64,000 nt of DNA from Eubacteriales bacterium (GTDB taxonomy: Bacteria; Bacillota; Clostridia; Saccharofermentanales; DTU023). The notes beneath the pieces are model-generated. The model was not told the DNA's origin. It saw nothing but the letters and a program-made list of their open reading frames with translations, and did no database searches. The stretch covers positions 26,598-90,597 of the forward strand of contig JAUNLW010000003.1 of NCBI GenBank assembly GCA_030532065.1, given 5' to 3'. Made by a program: the position numbers and the translations under genes. Positions 17,718 to 26,515 of the stretch are shown in pieces. The number at the start of each line of letters is the position of its first letter. Within the stretch, counting starts at the first letter, position 1.

Positions 17718-20336
17718 ATGGCCTATTATGCGCGACCAAATGAAGATGGTAGTTGCTATCAACCACTAGCAGAACACATTCTTCAAACCGCACAGCTGGC
17801 GAGGTCCAGCGCTGAGTCGATTGGTTTAGGTATGCTCCTATTTGTATGCGGCTTGCTCCATGATTTGGGAAAATACCTGGATGAGTACCAGCGGTATATT
17901 CGAGAAGTCGGAGCTGCACTAGCAAAAGGAATTATTCCTCCACCAGCTAGAGTAGATCACGGCGTTTACGGTGCCCTTTATATCTACATATTTTGTGAAA
18001 AATTGCTGGAATCTTCTGAAGCCTCTACTTGTACAATTAACGGTAAAGAAATATCAAAAACAGTCATTAAGCGTGCCAGAGACCTGATTACCATGTGTAT
18101 CTGCTACCATCATGGTTCACTACAAGATTTCATACCGGTAGGGCGTAATGAAGAACCTGTTTTGCTAAAACGCTTGAGAAAGCTAGAGTCAACTTTGGCT
18201 GACGAAAATAAATCTAACTGGGAACAAGTTCAAAGTAGATTTTTCAATGAAGTCTGTTCGGAGGATCGACTGCAATCCTATCTTTTCCAGGCAATCTTTG
18301 AACTAGATACTCTTAATTCTCACATTAATGAGCAAGCCTTCGTTTGTCATCATCCGGAAAACGCAGAAGATAATAGCAATGTATACTTAAAATCTTTACA
18401 GAACTATGCGTGGCAAATGCTGGTGCGCTATACCTATAGCGCGTTGATTGATGCTGACCGCTGGGATGCATACATTTACCAAACTAACAGTGACGAGGAC
18501 TATAATCACAGCATTGAACAACACCTAGAGTCGTATCTTCATGGCTTATACCATAAACTTGAAGAATTTAACGCGAAAAAACCAACTAGTCCATCTGAAG
18601 CAAAAGTCCAGCAAGTAAGAGCTGAGATAAGTGAAATTTGCTCTAAGGCAGCTAGCAGACATACGGGATTATATGATTTAACGGTGCCGACAGGTGGCGG
18701 TAAAACTTTTGCCAGCCTGCGTTTTGCGTTGGAGCATGCTAAATTTTTGCAGGGTACCGCTGAGGCCAAAGAGCGCATAATCTACGTTTTACCGTATACA
18801 TCTATTATCGAACAAAATGCCCATGACGTTAGAGACGCATTAAAATCCTCAAATGATGAAGTTTTGGAAGTCCACTCTCAAGTGACTTTTCAAGAAGATG
18901 GAAGTAGAGCGAAGCCAGATGAAGCAGATAAAAACACACTGGTTGATGAAACAAGATACAAGCTACTTGCTGAACGCTACAATAGCCCCATTATTTTTAT
19001 GACACAAGTTTCATTTCTGGAAACTTTGGTAAAGGCACATGGTCAATATGCTCGCCGTTTCAATCACTTAGCAAATAGCATTATTATCTTGGATGAAGCG
19101 CAAACACTGCCCTTGCATAGTACGTATATAAGCAATGCAGCCATAAACTGTTTAGTGTCATGCTTTAACAGCACCGTGTTGATGTGTACCGCTACTCAAC
19201 CACCGCTAGACCAGGCAATAATTCCTTTACTCTTTTCTGAAAATAAACATATTATTCCTGAATCTAACCTGGAAATAAATCAAGAGTTAAAACGTGTTGA
19301 AATATTAGATGTTAGGAAGGACGCAGGCTACAGTTTGGAAAAAGGAGCAGAATGGCTAACAAATAATTTCCTTTCGTCTCAGAGTGTGTTGATTGTTCTC
19401 AACACGAAAAAAGGAGTGAAACAATTAGCCGAGCTTTTGAAAGATCAACAGAAAGAATTTGAGATCATCTACTTAACCACTTACTTATGCGCCGCGCATA
19501 GAAAAGAAAAAATAGCCGAAATAAAACGCAAATTGGCGAATGGTGATCGGCTAATGGTAGTCAGTACTACTCTGATTGAGTGCGGTGTAAATTTGAGCTT
19601 TGAGGTTGTGGTGCGCAATTTGGCAGGACTACCCTCGATAGTTCAAAGCTGTGGAAGAGGTAATCGTAATGCGGAAAAAGAGCTAGGATATGGATATATA
19701 GTTTCCTGGAATGAAAACATAAAGAATTTAGCAAATCTGTCAGCGCAACAAACGTCCACCAAAAGTGTGATTAGATCATTACGCAAAGTTACTGATACAA
19801 GAAACGCTGATCTATTGTCGCCATTTGCTATGCAAGAATATTATCGTAAGTATTTTATTGGAAGTATCAAGAAGAAGATGGCTTATCCTATCAACAACGG
19901 TAATGCTTATCTTTATGAATATTTAGACTCCAGACAGATCGATTTACTAGAATTTGCTGAAAGATGGCCATTTGATTTGAAAATAGCTTTTAGATTCGTT
20001 TCTGAAAGATACGAAGTTATTGGTAACGGCGGCTCAACTCTAATTGTTCCTTATAAAGAAGGTAAATCCCTACAAGTAGAGCTATTAAATGCTCAAAACC
20101 TACCCTTATCAGATCGCTATCGACTATTAAGAAAAATACAGCCATATACTGTAAATATGTATATAAACAAGACCCCCAGTATGAATGATGATTCATTTTA
20201 TACCAGGTTATGTAGGGAAGGTTTATATATAGTCCCTGGGTTTAATAACTTATATATCGTAAAGGACGGCTTCTACAATGAAGAATTTGGTGTGAGTGCC
20301 ACAGGAATGTTTGATGATGTTTGTATTTTCGAATAA
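17718..20336 (+). CDS. cas3: Cas3 nuclease-helicase, type I-C
   Basis: Interference enzyme recruited by the crRNA-guided complex to unwind and degrade target DNA. The 872-residue protein has an N-terminal HD nuclease domain (His20, His48-Asp49, His81). The SF2 helicase follows with Walker A PTGGGKTF at about 324-331, DEAQ box at 459-462, and the motif V-VI region VSTTLIECGVN and QSCGRGNR. GGGGAGG precedes the ATG. It is followed by its own terminator; the other cas genes have a separate promoter. The stretch is more A+T-rich than the flanking core genes, suggesting transfer. Confidence 0.95.
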   Translation: MAYYARPNEDGSCYQPLAEHILQTAQLARSSAESIGLGMLLFVCGLLHDLGKYLDEYQRYIREVGAALAKGIIPPPARVDHGVYGALYIYIFCEKLLESSEASTCTINGKEISKTVIKRARDLITMCICYHHGSLQDFIPVGRNEEPVLLKRLRKLESTLADENKSNWEQVQSRFFNEVCSEDRLQSYLFQAIFELDTLNSHINEQAFVCHHPENAEDNSNVYLKSLQNYAWQMLVRYTYSALIDADRWDAYIYQTNSDEDYNHSIEQHLESYLHGLYHKLEEFNAKKPTSPSEAKVQQVRAEISEICSKAASRHTGLYDLTVPTGGGKTFASLRFALEHAKFLQGTAEAKERIIYVLPYTSIIEQNAHDVRDALKSSNDEVLEVHSQVTFQEDGSRAKPDEADKNTLVDETRYKLLAERYNSPIIFMTQVSFLETLVKAHGQYARRFNHLANSIIILDEAQTLPLHSTYISNAAINCLVSCFNSTVLMCTATQPPLDQAIIPLLFSENKHIIPESNLEINQELKRVEILDVRKDAGYSLEKGAEWLTNNFLSSQSVLIVLNTKKGVKQLAELLKDQQKEFEIIYLTTYLCAAHRKEKIAEIKRKLANGDRLMVVSTTLIECGVNLSFEVVVRNLAGLPSIVQSCGRGNRNAEKELGYGYIVSWNENIKNLANLSAQQTSTKSVIRSLRKVTDTRNADLLSPFAMQEYYRKYFIGSIKKKMAYPINNGNAYLYEYLDSRQIDLLEFAERWPFDLKIAFRFVSERYEVIGNGGSTLIVPYKEGKSLQVELLNAQNLPLSDRYRLLRKIQPYTVNMYINKTPSMNDDSFYTRLCREGLYIVPGFNNLYIVKDGFYNEEFGVSATGMFDDVCIFE

Positions 20337-20360
20337 TAACTATAAAAATGCAAAAAAGAG

Positions 20361-20383
20361 AAAAGCGGCAAAAGCCGCTTTTT
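20361..20383. terminator. Bidirectional terminator after cas3 and after the crRNA-like gene
   Basis: AAAAGCGGC and GCCGCTTTT form a perfect 9-bp stem around AAAA. T-runs follow on both strands (plus: TTTTT; minus: CTCTTTTTT), so it can end cas3 and the opposing RNA. Confidence 0.85.
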
Positions 20384-20415
20384 ACCAAGGAATATAGCTC
20401 TATATACAGCACTAT

Positions 20416-20443
20416 ATTTCAATCCACATCCGCTGAGCAGATG
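20416..20443 (-). repeat. Degenerate CRISPR repeat with preserved stem (part of the crRNA-like gene)
   Basis: It shares the last 12 bases, GTGGATTGAAAT, with the array repeat but is in the opposite orientation. The stem pairs CATCTGC with GCGGATG, against CGCACCC with GGGTGCG in the array repeat, so pairing is kept while the sequence is not. One pair is a G-T wobble. Confidence 0.8.
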
Positions 20444-20532
20444 AAACTTAATGATAACAAAGAGAGGAGTGAGTAGCTAGTTATTTATAAATTTTCTGAA
20501 TAGTGTAAGGACTAAAAAGGCAGATCTAACTC

Positions 20533-20561
20533 TTGACATTTTTAGCTATATTATTTACAGT
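20533..20561 (+). promoter_or_regulatory. Promoter of the cas5c-cas2 operon
   Basis: A perfect TTGACA (20533-20538) and TACAGT (20556-20561), 17 bases apart, about 68 bases upstream of cas5c. The -10 is four of six, so the promoter is moderate. It overlaps the predicted target of the crRNA-like RNA. Confidence 0.6.
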
Positions 20562-20569
20562 ACTATAAA
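20552..20569 (-). promoter_or_regulatory. Predicted target (protospacer plus TTT PAM) of the crRNA-like RNA
   Basis: The minus strand reads TTT (20569-20567) then ATAGTACTGTAAATA (20566-20552). The guide differs only at positions 6 and 12 over these 15 bases and diverges afterwards. Short matches of this kind are expected for binding without cleavage. TTT would be a weaker neighbour of the usual I-C TTC PAM. Confidence 0.6.
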
Positions 20570-20628
20570 GAACTTGATCAACCCGCTACTTAATAAATAG
20601 CAATAGTCGACTAGAAAGGAGACGCGAA

Positions 20629-21321
20629 TTGAAAAGTTTAAGCTTCCGGGTTTGGGGACGGTACGCTCTTTTCTCTGATCCTCTAACCAGGATCGGTGGT
20701 GAGAAATCGACGTTACAGATACCGACTTATGCGGCTCTGCGTGGGGTTTGCGAAGGAGTCTATTGGAAACCGAGTTTAATAACTGTAATTGAATCAGTGA
20801 CCTTGTTGAGCCCAATTCGTACGGAAAGTAAGGGGATTCGTCCTATTAAATACAACGGTGGAAATGATTTGTCTTACTACACGTACCTAAAAAATCCCAA
20901 TTACCTTGTTAGATTCCATTATGAATTTAACCAACAAAGGCCAGAACTAAAGAACGATTGGAACATGAATAAACATCTAGCTATTTTTGAACGAAGCCTC
21001 AAGAAAGGAGGAAGGAGAGACATTTTTCTGGGCACTAGAGAGTGTCAAGCGTATGTGGAAACGGCAGATGAGAATTTAACTCCATACTATCAAGGAGAGA
21101 TGGACTTTGACCTCATGTATCACTCCATTAGTTACGCTGACGAAAATTCTGACCAGATTATGAGAGTAAATTTTTGGAGACCTCATATGCAAGATGGGTT
21201 AATAGTTTATTGCAGACCTGAAGAATGTGAAGTTAGACGAGACATCCGTCAGATACCAAGGCGTACCTTTACTATAGGTGAGAATATGAAGGCAGTAGAG
21301 CAAGAGGAGGGTGACCTATGA
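20629..21321 (+). CDS. cas5c: Cas5c (Cas5d) crRNA-processing endoribonuclease and Cascade subunit
   Basis: In type I-C, Cas5c replaces Cas6: it cuts pre-crRNA at the repeat hairpin and caps the 5' handle in the effector complex. The 230-residue protein begins SLSFRVWGRYALFSDPLTRIGGEKST, with the glycine-rich and Tyr/Lys-containing features of this group, and has the RRDIFLGTRECQAYVE segment. The start is TTG at 20629, seven bases after AAAGGAG. Its stop overlaps the cas8c start by four bases. First gene of the effector-adaptation operon. Confidence 0.92.
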   Translation: MKSLSFRVWGRYALFSDPLTRIGGEKSTLQIPTYAALRGVCEGVYWKPSLITVIESVTLLSPIRTESKGIRPIKYNGGNDLSYYTYLKNPNYLVRFHYEFNQQRPELKNDWNMNKHLAIFERSLKKGGRRDIFLGTRECQAYVETADENLTPYYQGEMDFDLMYHSISYADENSDQIMRVNFWRPHMQDGLIVYCRPEECEVRRDIRQIPRRTFTIGENMKAVEQEEGDL

Positions 21322-23321
21322 TATGGTTAAATCGCTTGGCTCAAAGTCATGATCTTATGAGCTCTATGGATAGCCTTACGTTTCTTGACCAACGTCCCGT
21401 TCCTGTTGCTCATGCAACCCAAAATGCAAACCTGGAGATCCAACTGGATTCAGATGGTGATTTTTTGGCCGCTAGAGTTCTAAAAAACCCGACAAAAAAA
21501 GAAGTAGATGCTGCTCGAAAAAATAACCAAACCTTACTTAAGGAACAGGTAACTATGATACCGGTAACGGAAGCTTCTATTTCGCGTACCAGCGGTCTGT
21601 CTCCTCATCCTTTGCATGACAAATTGATGTATGTAGCTGGTGATTACCGGCTTTACGGTGGTAATAGGTCTGGATATGAAGATTATATGCAGTTACTAAA
21701 GAGCTGGTGTGATTTTGATCCGGGAAACACCGTCATCAATTTGGTCTACCGGTATGTCAGTAAAGGTACGATGATTGAGGATCTGATCGATGACGGACTT
21801 ATTTTCCAAGATGGTGGGACTGTAATACAAAAATGGCAAACAGAGTTAGGACCAAAACCACCACTATACGCCAGCGTAAATGGGAATGTTCTTGATGCTT
21901 TCGTAAGGTTTACTGTAGAGAGTGATAATGGCAATGTGATCCTGCCATGGGAAGATCCTGCCACCATTAATTCTTATATTTCTTTTGATGAGTCAAGACA
22001 GGAAAGCGTAGGGTTTGACTATGTAACAGGACAACAAAAAACTATAGCAAAAACTCATCCACAATATGTACGCTATGCTGGAGATAGAGCAAAACTAATA
22101 TCTTCTAACGATACTCAAGGCTTTACGTTTAGAGGTCGTTTTGTAGATTCGAAAGAGGCTGCGCAAGTATCATATGAAATCTCACAAAAGGCCCACAATG
22201 CGCTGAAATTTCTAATCCAGAGACAGGGCCATAATGTTGGTGATCGTGTGTTCCTTATTTCTGGCTCTAGTGGCTGTCCTTTCCCGGATCCTACTGCAGA
22301 TTCAAATGCGTTTAACGAGGCCGCTTCTGATGATTTAGGCAATATTAAAGAAGATACTGTAGCTACTTATAATTTTGCTTTGGATTTGGCAAACGAATTA
22401 ACGGCCGCTTTAAAAGGCCTAAAGCATAAGTTTGATTCAGAAAAGAGCATCTTTGTGATGATCTTAGATGCTCCTGGACCAGGCCGACTATCCATTGTCT
22501 ATTACCGCGACTTCACTGGTACCGACAAAGATCAATTTTTCAAGAATGTAGAAGCTTGGCATAAAAAGCTATCTTGGCAACAGTCTCGCTTTAGCACAAA
22601 CGGTAAGGGTGTAGTTCATTTTGTTGGAGCACCTTCCTTACAGGAAATTATTCTCGCGGCCTACGGTGTTGATCGTAGTACAGATCAAAAAGGCAGTTAC
22701 TTAGAACTGGATAGTAAGTTCAGTGCAATGGTAATGACGCAACTTTTTCCACTCGTTATAGAAGGCTCTGACAGGCTACCTGATACTTTAGTCAGGCAAG
22801 CCTTTACTAACGCATGTTACCCACAAAAATATTCCACAAATAATTGGAACAAAATCCGTACCACAGCCTGCAGCCTAATAAAGGCTTATCGCAACCAGAA
22901 ATATCAAGAAAATTGGAGGTATATCGTGGACATTAACTCTAGTGACTTAACCTATAACATAGGAAGATTGCTTGCAGTGATGCAGCAAATTGAAGAAAGA
23001 GCTCTATGGATATCTAATAATGAGAAACCTCGCGCAACGAGTGCGATGCGTTACTTTACCAAAGTGATGGAGCATCCATCAGCAGCTTTCGCTCTCCTTG
23101 CCTCAAGTTTGGTGCCCTATAGATCAACTTTAGATAAAGCTGGGAATGCAGGTGCAGATTTATATGCCATGGAACAGCAAATAAGTAGTTTGATCGATCC
23201 GCAAGAATTTGCCAAAATTCGTCACCTGGATGGACGTTTCTTGCTGGGATATGATGCTCAACTATTTCACATCTACGAAGAAAATAAGCGGCGTAAAGCA
23301 GAGAAAAAGATCAAAGAGTAA
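21318..23321 (+). CDS. cas8c: Cas8c large subunit of the type I-C effector
   Basis: Csd1-family large subunit, which recognises the PAM and holds the displaced strand. The 667-residue protein begins MIWLNRLAQSHDLM, and conserved text includes HDKLMYVAGDYRLY and the FTFRGRFVDSKEAAQVSYEISQKAHNALK block split over residues 270-305. It overlaps cas5c by ATGA. An in-frame GTG with a strong ribosome site near the 3' end produces the small subunit separately (next entry). Length is normal for Cas8c. Confidence 0.93.
   Translation: MIWLNRLAQSHDLMSSMDSLTFLDQRPVPVAHATQNANLEIQLDSDGDFLAARVLKNPTKKEVDAARKNNQTLLKEQVTMIPVTEASISRTSGLSPHPLHDKLMYVAGDYRLYGGNRSGYEDYMQLLKSWCDFDPGNTVINLVYRYVSKGTMIEDLIDDGLIFQDGGTVIQKWQTELGPKPPLYASVNGNVLDAFVRFTVESDNGNVILPWEDPATINSYISFDESRQESVGFDYVTGQQKTIAKTHPQYVRYAGDRAKLISSNDTQGFTFRGRFVDSKEAAQVSYEISQKAHNALKFLIQRQGHNVGDRVFLISGSSGCPFPDPTADSNAFNEAASDDLGNIKEDTVATYNFALDLANELTAALKGLKHKFDSEKSIFVMILDAPGPGRLSIVYYRDFTGTDKDQFFKNVEAWHKKLSWQQSRFSTNGKGVVHFVGAPSLQEIILAAYGVDRSTDQKGSYLELDSKFSAMVMTQLFPLVIEGSDRLPDTLVRQAFTNACYPQKYSTNNWNKIRTTACSLIKAYRNQKYQENWRYIVDINSSDLTYNIGRLLAVMQQIEERALWISNNEKPRATSAMRYFTKVMEHPSAAFALLASSLVPYRSTLDKAGNAGADLYAMEQQISSLIDPQEFAKIRHLDGRFLLGYDAQLFHIYEENKRRKAEKKIKE
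22926..23321 (+). CDS. cas11c: Cas11c small subunit from internal start within cas8c
   Basis: Type I-C effectors need small subunits translated from inside cas8c. Here GGAGGT (22915-22920) is followed after five bases by GTG (22926), in frame with cas8c at its codon 537. It would give a 131-residue, mostly helical, basic-tailed protein starting MDINSSDLTYNIGRLL and ending KRRKAEKKIKE. This fits the length of known Cas11c. The ribosome site is seen directly; production is inferred from work on other I-C systems. Confidence 0.85.
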   Translation: MDINSSDLTYNIGRLLAVMQQIEERALWISNNEKPRATSAMRYFTKVMEHPSAAFALLASSLVPYRSTLDKAGNAGADLYAMEQQISSLIDPQEFAKIRHLDGRFLLGYDAQLFHIYEENKRRKAEKKIKE

Positions 23322-23404
23322 TCTAAACCCTCATAAACAGCAAACTTAAAGCAGTAATAACTATGGCGATACAGTATCGTCTATCAAATAAAAAGGAGAA
23401 AGAA

Positions 23405-24280
23405 ATGACTACTTTACAGAATAAAATTGATTTTGTCGGCTTGATTGATGTTAACCACGCTAACCCCAACGGCGATCCGCTAAGTGGCAATCGCCCTCGC
23501 ATTACCAGTGACTTCTTAGGGGAAATCTCGGACGTGTGTCTCAAACGAAAGATTCGTAATCGTTGGTTAGATTTAGAGCAGAATATTTTGGTACAGTCTG
23601 ATGATTACAAGAAAGACAATTTCAAGAGCATTAAAGATCGGGTAGCAGGTCAAGAAGCTCTGAAGGATTTCGAGAAAAAACTGGATGAAGATGAATTTTA
23701 CAAGCTTGCCTGTGCAACTTGGTTGGATGTGCGTTCCTTTGGGCAAGTTTTTGCCTTCGGTAAAAGCGGTGATAACAGCAAAGGTGTTTCTATCGCAGTT
23801 CGAGGACCAGTAACAATTCAATCAGCCTTTTCTGTAGATCCGGTAGAACTTGAGACTTTACAAATCACGAAGAGCGTAAATAATGAAACCAATGTAAAGG
23901 GTGGAAAGAGCTCAGACACAATGGGGTTGAAGCATAGAGTAAAATATGGCCTCTATGTCCTCAAAGGATCAATAAATGTACAATTAGCGGAGTTGACTGG
24001 CTTTTCCGCGCAAGATGCTGACATGCTCAAAAAAGCTTTATCCCAATTATTTGCTAATGATGCGTCTTCAGCAAGACCTGAAGGCAGTATGGATCTGAAA
24101 CGTCTTTATTGGTTTGAGCACAATTGTAAATTGGGACAATATTCTCCCGCGCAAGTTCATAGCAGTATAGTGATAAGCCACAAAGAGGGAATTGAAGTAC
24201 CAACTTGTTTTGAGGACTATGATATCAATATAAATCCACTGCCTGGCCTTGAACCGGAAATCGTTGAGCAATACTGTTAA
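23405..24280 (+). CDS. cas7c: Cas7c backbone subunit of the type I-C effector
   Basis: Csd2-family protein that forms the helical backbone on the crRNA. It begins VGLIDVNHANPNGDPLSGNR, the typical Cas7 RRM and glycine-rich start, and has RSFGQVFAFG and VRGPVTIQSAFSVDPVE. The product is 291 residues from ATG 23405, which follows AAAAGGAG; the frame continues to an upstream ATG at 23363 that has no ribosome site. Lies 83 bases after cas8c. Confidence 0.93.
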   Translation: MTTLQNKIDFVGLIDVNHANPNGDPLSGNRPRITSDFLGEISDVCLKRKIRNRWLDLEQNILVQSDDYKKDNFKSIKDRVAGQEALKDFEKKLDEDEFYKLACATWLDVRSFGQVFAFGKSGDNSKGVSIAVRGPVTIQSAFSVDPVELETLQITKSVNNETNVKGGKSSDTMGLKHRVKYGLYVLKGSINVQLAELTGFSAQDADMLKKALSQLFANDASSARPEGSMDLKRLYWFEHNCKLGQYSPAQVHSSIVISHKEGIEVPTCFEDYDININPLPGLEPEIVEQYC

Positions 24281-24303
24281 TTAGCAAAACACCAAAGCAA
24301 AAT

Positions 24304-24981
24304 ATGACCTGTTATAGCAACAATGAATATCTGCCACTATCGCATATCCAGCATTACGTCTTTTGTAAAAGGCAATTTACGCTGATCGCTATAGAACAAT
24401 CTTGGGTCGAAAACTTTTTGACCCAAGATGGCAGATGGCTGCACGAAAACGTGCATAATGGTTTAGCTATTGAGTCTCGCGGCAATCACTTGCAGTGTCG
24501 TGGCTTGCGTGTGCAATCGAAAAGACTGGGCCTTTATGGCGTTTGTGACATGGTTGAATTTGAAAAGACCGATGACGCAAATCCCAGAGGAGTTAAGCTC
24601 TGGGGCTTTAAGGGAAATTATATTCCATCTATTGTGGAATATAAGAGAGGAAAACCCAAGCAAGGCCTAGAAGATATCGCTCAGCTGGTAGCGCAAAGTA
24701 TGGCCTTGGAAGAAATGCTGAATTGCTCAATTAATGAAGCCTATTTATACTATGGCGCAACTCGGCATCGCTTACCGGTTGAATTAACTGAGGAGCTAAA
24801 AGAGCAAATAGTGATAATAAGTGCTGAAATGCATGAGCTGGTAGAAAAGGGCTATAGGCCAAAGGCAGTCTGCAGCCCTAAATGTCACGCTTGTTCTCTA
24901 TATGAAGTGTGCCTCCCGGATGTAGACCAACACAAAACCGTAGATCAATATATTAGTGAGATGACCGATTTGAGCGACTGA
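24304..24981 (+). CDS. cas4: Cas4 RecB-like exonuclease
   Basis: Trims prespacers and helps to choose PAM-proximal ends during adaptation. In 225 residues it has Cys21 (HYVFCKRQF) and the C-terminal trio in CSPKCHACSLYEVC that together hold a 4Fe-4S cluster, and the RecB-like VEYKRGKPK motif with catalytic Glu/Lys near residue 115. It lies 23 bases after cas7c and 11 before cas1. Typical I-C Cas4. The ribosome site before the ATG is weak. Confidence 0.92.
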   Translation: MTCYSNNEYLPLSHIQHYVFCKRQFTLIAIEQSWVENFLTQDGRWLHENVHNGLAIESRGNHLQCRGLRVQSKRLGLYGVCDMVEFEKTDDANPRGVKLWGFKGNYIPSIVEYKRGKPKQGLEDIAQLVAQSMALEEMLNCSINEAYLYYGATRHRLPVELTEELKEQIVIISAEMHELVEKGYRPKAVCSPKCHACSLYEVCLPDVDQHKTVDQYISEMTDLSD

Positions 24982-24992
24982 GGGAAACCTAT

Positions 24993-26027
24993 ATGAGAAA
25001 ATTGCTAAATACTCTGTATGTTCAACATCCAAACTATTATTTATCTCTAGAGCAAGAAGCAGTAGTCATTAGTAAGGATAGAGTGACTATGGCGAAGTTC
25101 CCTTTATTGAATTTTGAGAGCATAGTAACTTCATCTCAGGTTTCAATTAGTCCCTATTTACTTGAGGCTTGTATGGAGAGGGGCATAAGCGTTAGCTATC
25201 TGGATCGTAATGGAAAATTCCTTGCCAGAGTGAGTGGGAAAAATATTGGCAATGTTTTACTTAGGAAGAGTCAGTATAGGTACTCTGATGATAAAACTGT
25301 CAGCAATCAAATCGCGAAATATATGATTCTGGGCAAAACTTACAATCAGCGTTGGTTGCTGGACCGTTATTGCCGTGATCATCCACTTTCTATCGACCTT
25401 GACTCTGTAAAAAAATGTTGCGGTAATTTGCAGGCTGCCTATCCTCGTATAAGAGAATGTGCTGATTTGGACATATTGCGTGGTATAGAGGGAGAGCTGG
25501 CACAGCAGTATTTTGGCGTGTTTGATTCTTTAATTCTAAAAAATAACGATTTTTTTGCTTTTAAAAAAAGAACTCGAAGGCCGCCTTTAGATCCAGTTAA
25601 TTCTGTAATGTCCTATCTTTACACAATTTTGTATCACGAATCGGCCAGCGCCTTATCTTGTGTAGGCTTAGATCCCTACGTAGGATTTTTGCATCGTGAT
25701 AGATCAGGCAGGATGAGCTTGGCCTTAGACCTAATGGAAGAATTGCGCGCGCCATTGGTTGATAGATTGACGCTTAGCCTCATAAATCGTGGACAGTTAC
25801 AAGCAAAACATTTTGAAAAGCAAGCAGCGGGAGCGGTTTTAATAACTGATATGGGTCGCAAAATCATAATAGAAGCTTGGCAGCAGAGAAAACAAGAACT
25901 TGTTATGCATCCATTTCTTGAGAATAAGATTGAATGGGGTACAGTGCTGTATGCTCAGGCTCTACTTTTGGCGCGTTATATACGTGGTGATTTAGACGAT
26001 TACCCTCCAATTTTATACAAGAATTAA
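24993..26027 (+). CDS. cas1: Cas1 integrase, type I-C
   Basis: Metal-dependent integrase that inserts spacers, with Cas2. The 344-residue protein has the expected catalytic triad region: a glutamate in RGIEGELAQ (166-168), His234 in YVGFLHRDRSGR and Asp246 in SLALDLMEELR. The N-terminal beta domain begins LLNTLYVQHPNYYLSLEQEAVV. GAGGGAAACC precedes the ATG. Adjacent to cas4 and cas2 in the usual order. Confidence 0.95.
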   Translation: MRKLLNTLYVQHPNYYLSLEQEAVVISKDRVTMAKFPLLNFESIVTSSQVSISPYLLEACMERGISVSYLDRNGKFLARVSGKNIGNVLLRKSQYRYSDDKTVSNQIAKYMILGKTYNQRWLLDRYCRDHPLSIDLDSVKKCCGNLQAAYPRIRECADLDILRGIEGELAQQYFGVFDSLILKNNDFFAFKKRTRRPPLDPVNSVMSYLYTILYHESASALSCVGLDPYVGFLHRDRSGRMSLALDLMEELRAPLVDRLTLSLINRGQLQAKHFEKQAAGAVLITDMGRKIIIEAWQQRKQELVMHPFLENKIEWGTVLYAQALLLARYIRGDLDDYPPILYKN

Positions 26028-26030
26028 ATA

Positions 26031-26324
26031 ATGTACATTATAGTGTGTTGCGATGTAAAAACGGAGTCTGCTGCTGGTCGTAAACGTTTACGACGAGTAG
26101 CCAAGGCTTGTGAAGCTTGTGGTCAACGTGTGCAAAATTCTATCTTTGAATGCCAGCTAGACTCTGTACAAAAAAGAGCATTGGTAGGGAAGTTGTTAAA
26201 AATTATTGACCAAGACGAAGACAGTTTAAGGATATATAATCTAGGGAAAAATTATCGACAGAAAATTGAACATTGGGGAACGAAAAATGTGCCTGATTTA
26301 AGTAAAGATACTATCATTTTCTAA
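26031..26324 (+). CDS. cas2: Cas2, type I-C
   Basis: Structural partner of Cas1 in spacer acquisition. The 97-residue ferredoxin-like fold begins MYIIVCCDVKTESAAGRKRLR and has RVQNSIFECQLD. It starts three bases after cas1. It is the last cas gene before the leader. Confidence 0.95.
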   Translation: MYIIVCCDVKTESAAGRKRLRRVAKACEACGQRVQNSIFECQLDSVQKRALVGKLLKIIDQDEDSLRIYNLGKNYRQKIEHWGTKNVPDLSKDTIIF

Positions 26325-26515
26325 TTAACAAACAGCTAGATCGTAGTGTGAAGTACAAGCTCACAGAAAAAGCAGGTGTCACTCACACCACATTAAATGT
26401 GATTTTTGAATTAAAAAACAGGGTATTTTAGAATCACAGTTCATCTGATAGAATGAATTTATACTAGCGGCACAAAGATACTGCTTTGATTTAAAAATTT
26501 CTAGTAGCTTTTGAC
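26325..26515 (+). promoter_or_regulatory. CRISPR leader with candidate array promoter
   Basis: 191 bases of A+T-rich, gene-free DNA between cas2 and the first repeat. TTGAAT (26406) and TAGAAT (26429), 17 bases apart, could drive the array; start would be about 75 bases before repeat 1. A second candidate -10, TATACT, is at 26460. Decay of repeats at the far end supports this side as the leader end. Confidence 0.7.

Larger units (their letters stand above)
20352..20443 (-). ncRNA. crRNA-like guide RNA (CreR-type) in the cas3-cas5c gap
   Basis: Read on the minus strand: a degenerate repeat at 20416-20443, CATCTGC-TCA-GCGGATG then TGGATTGAAAT. It keeps the 7-bp stem of the array repeat with different bases, and the handle exactly. 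Next is a guide beginning ATAGTGCTGTATATA at 20415. The hairpin and T-run at 20352-20383 end the transcript in place of a second repeat. Guide positions 1-15 match the minus strand over 20552-20566 except at 6 and 12, the positions that type I complexes leave unpaired. That site covers the cas5c -10 element. I infer that it loads into the effector and represses the operon, like the known CreR RNAs. Its own promoter is unclear (TATCAT at 20451-20456 or TATAAA at 20484-20489). Confidence 0.75.
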
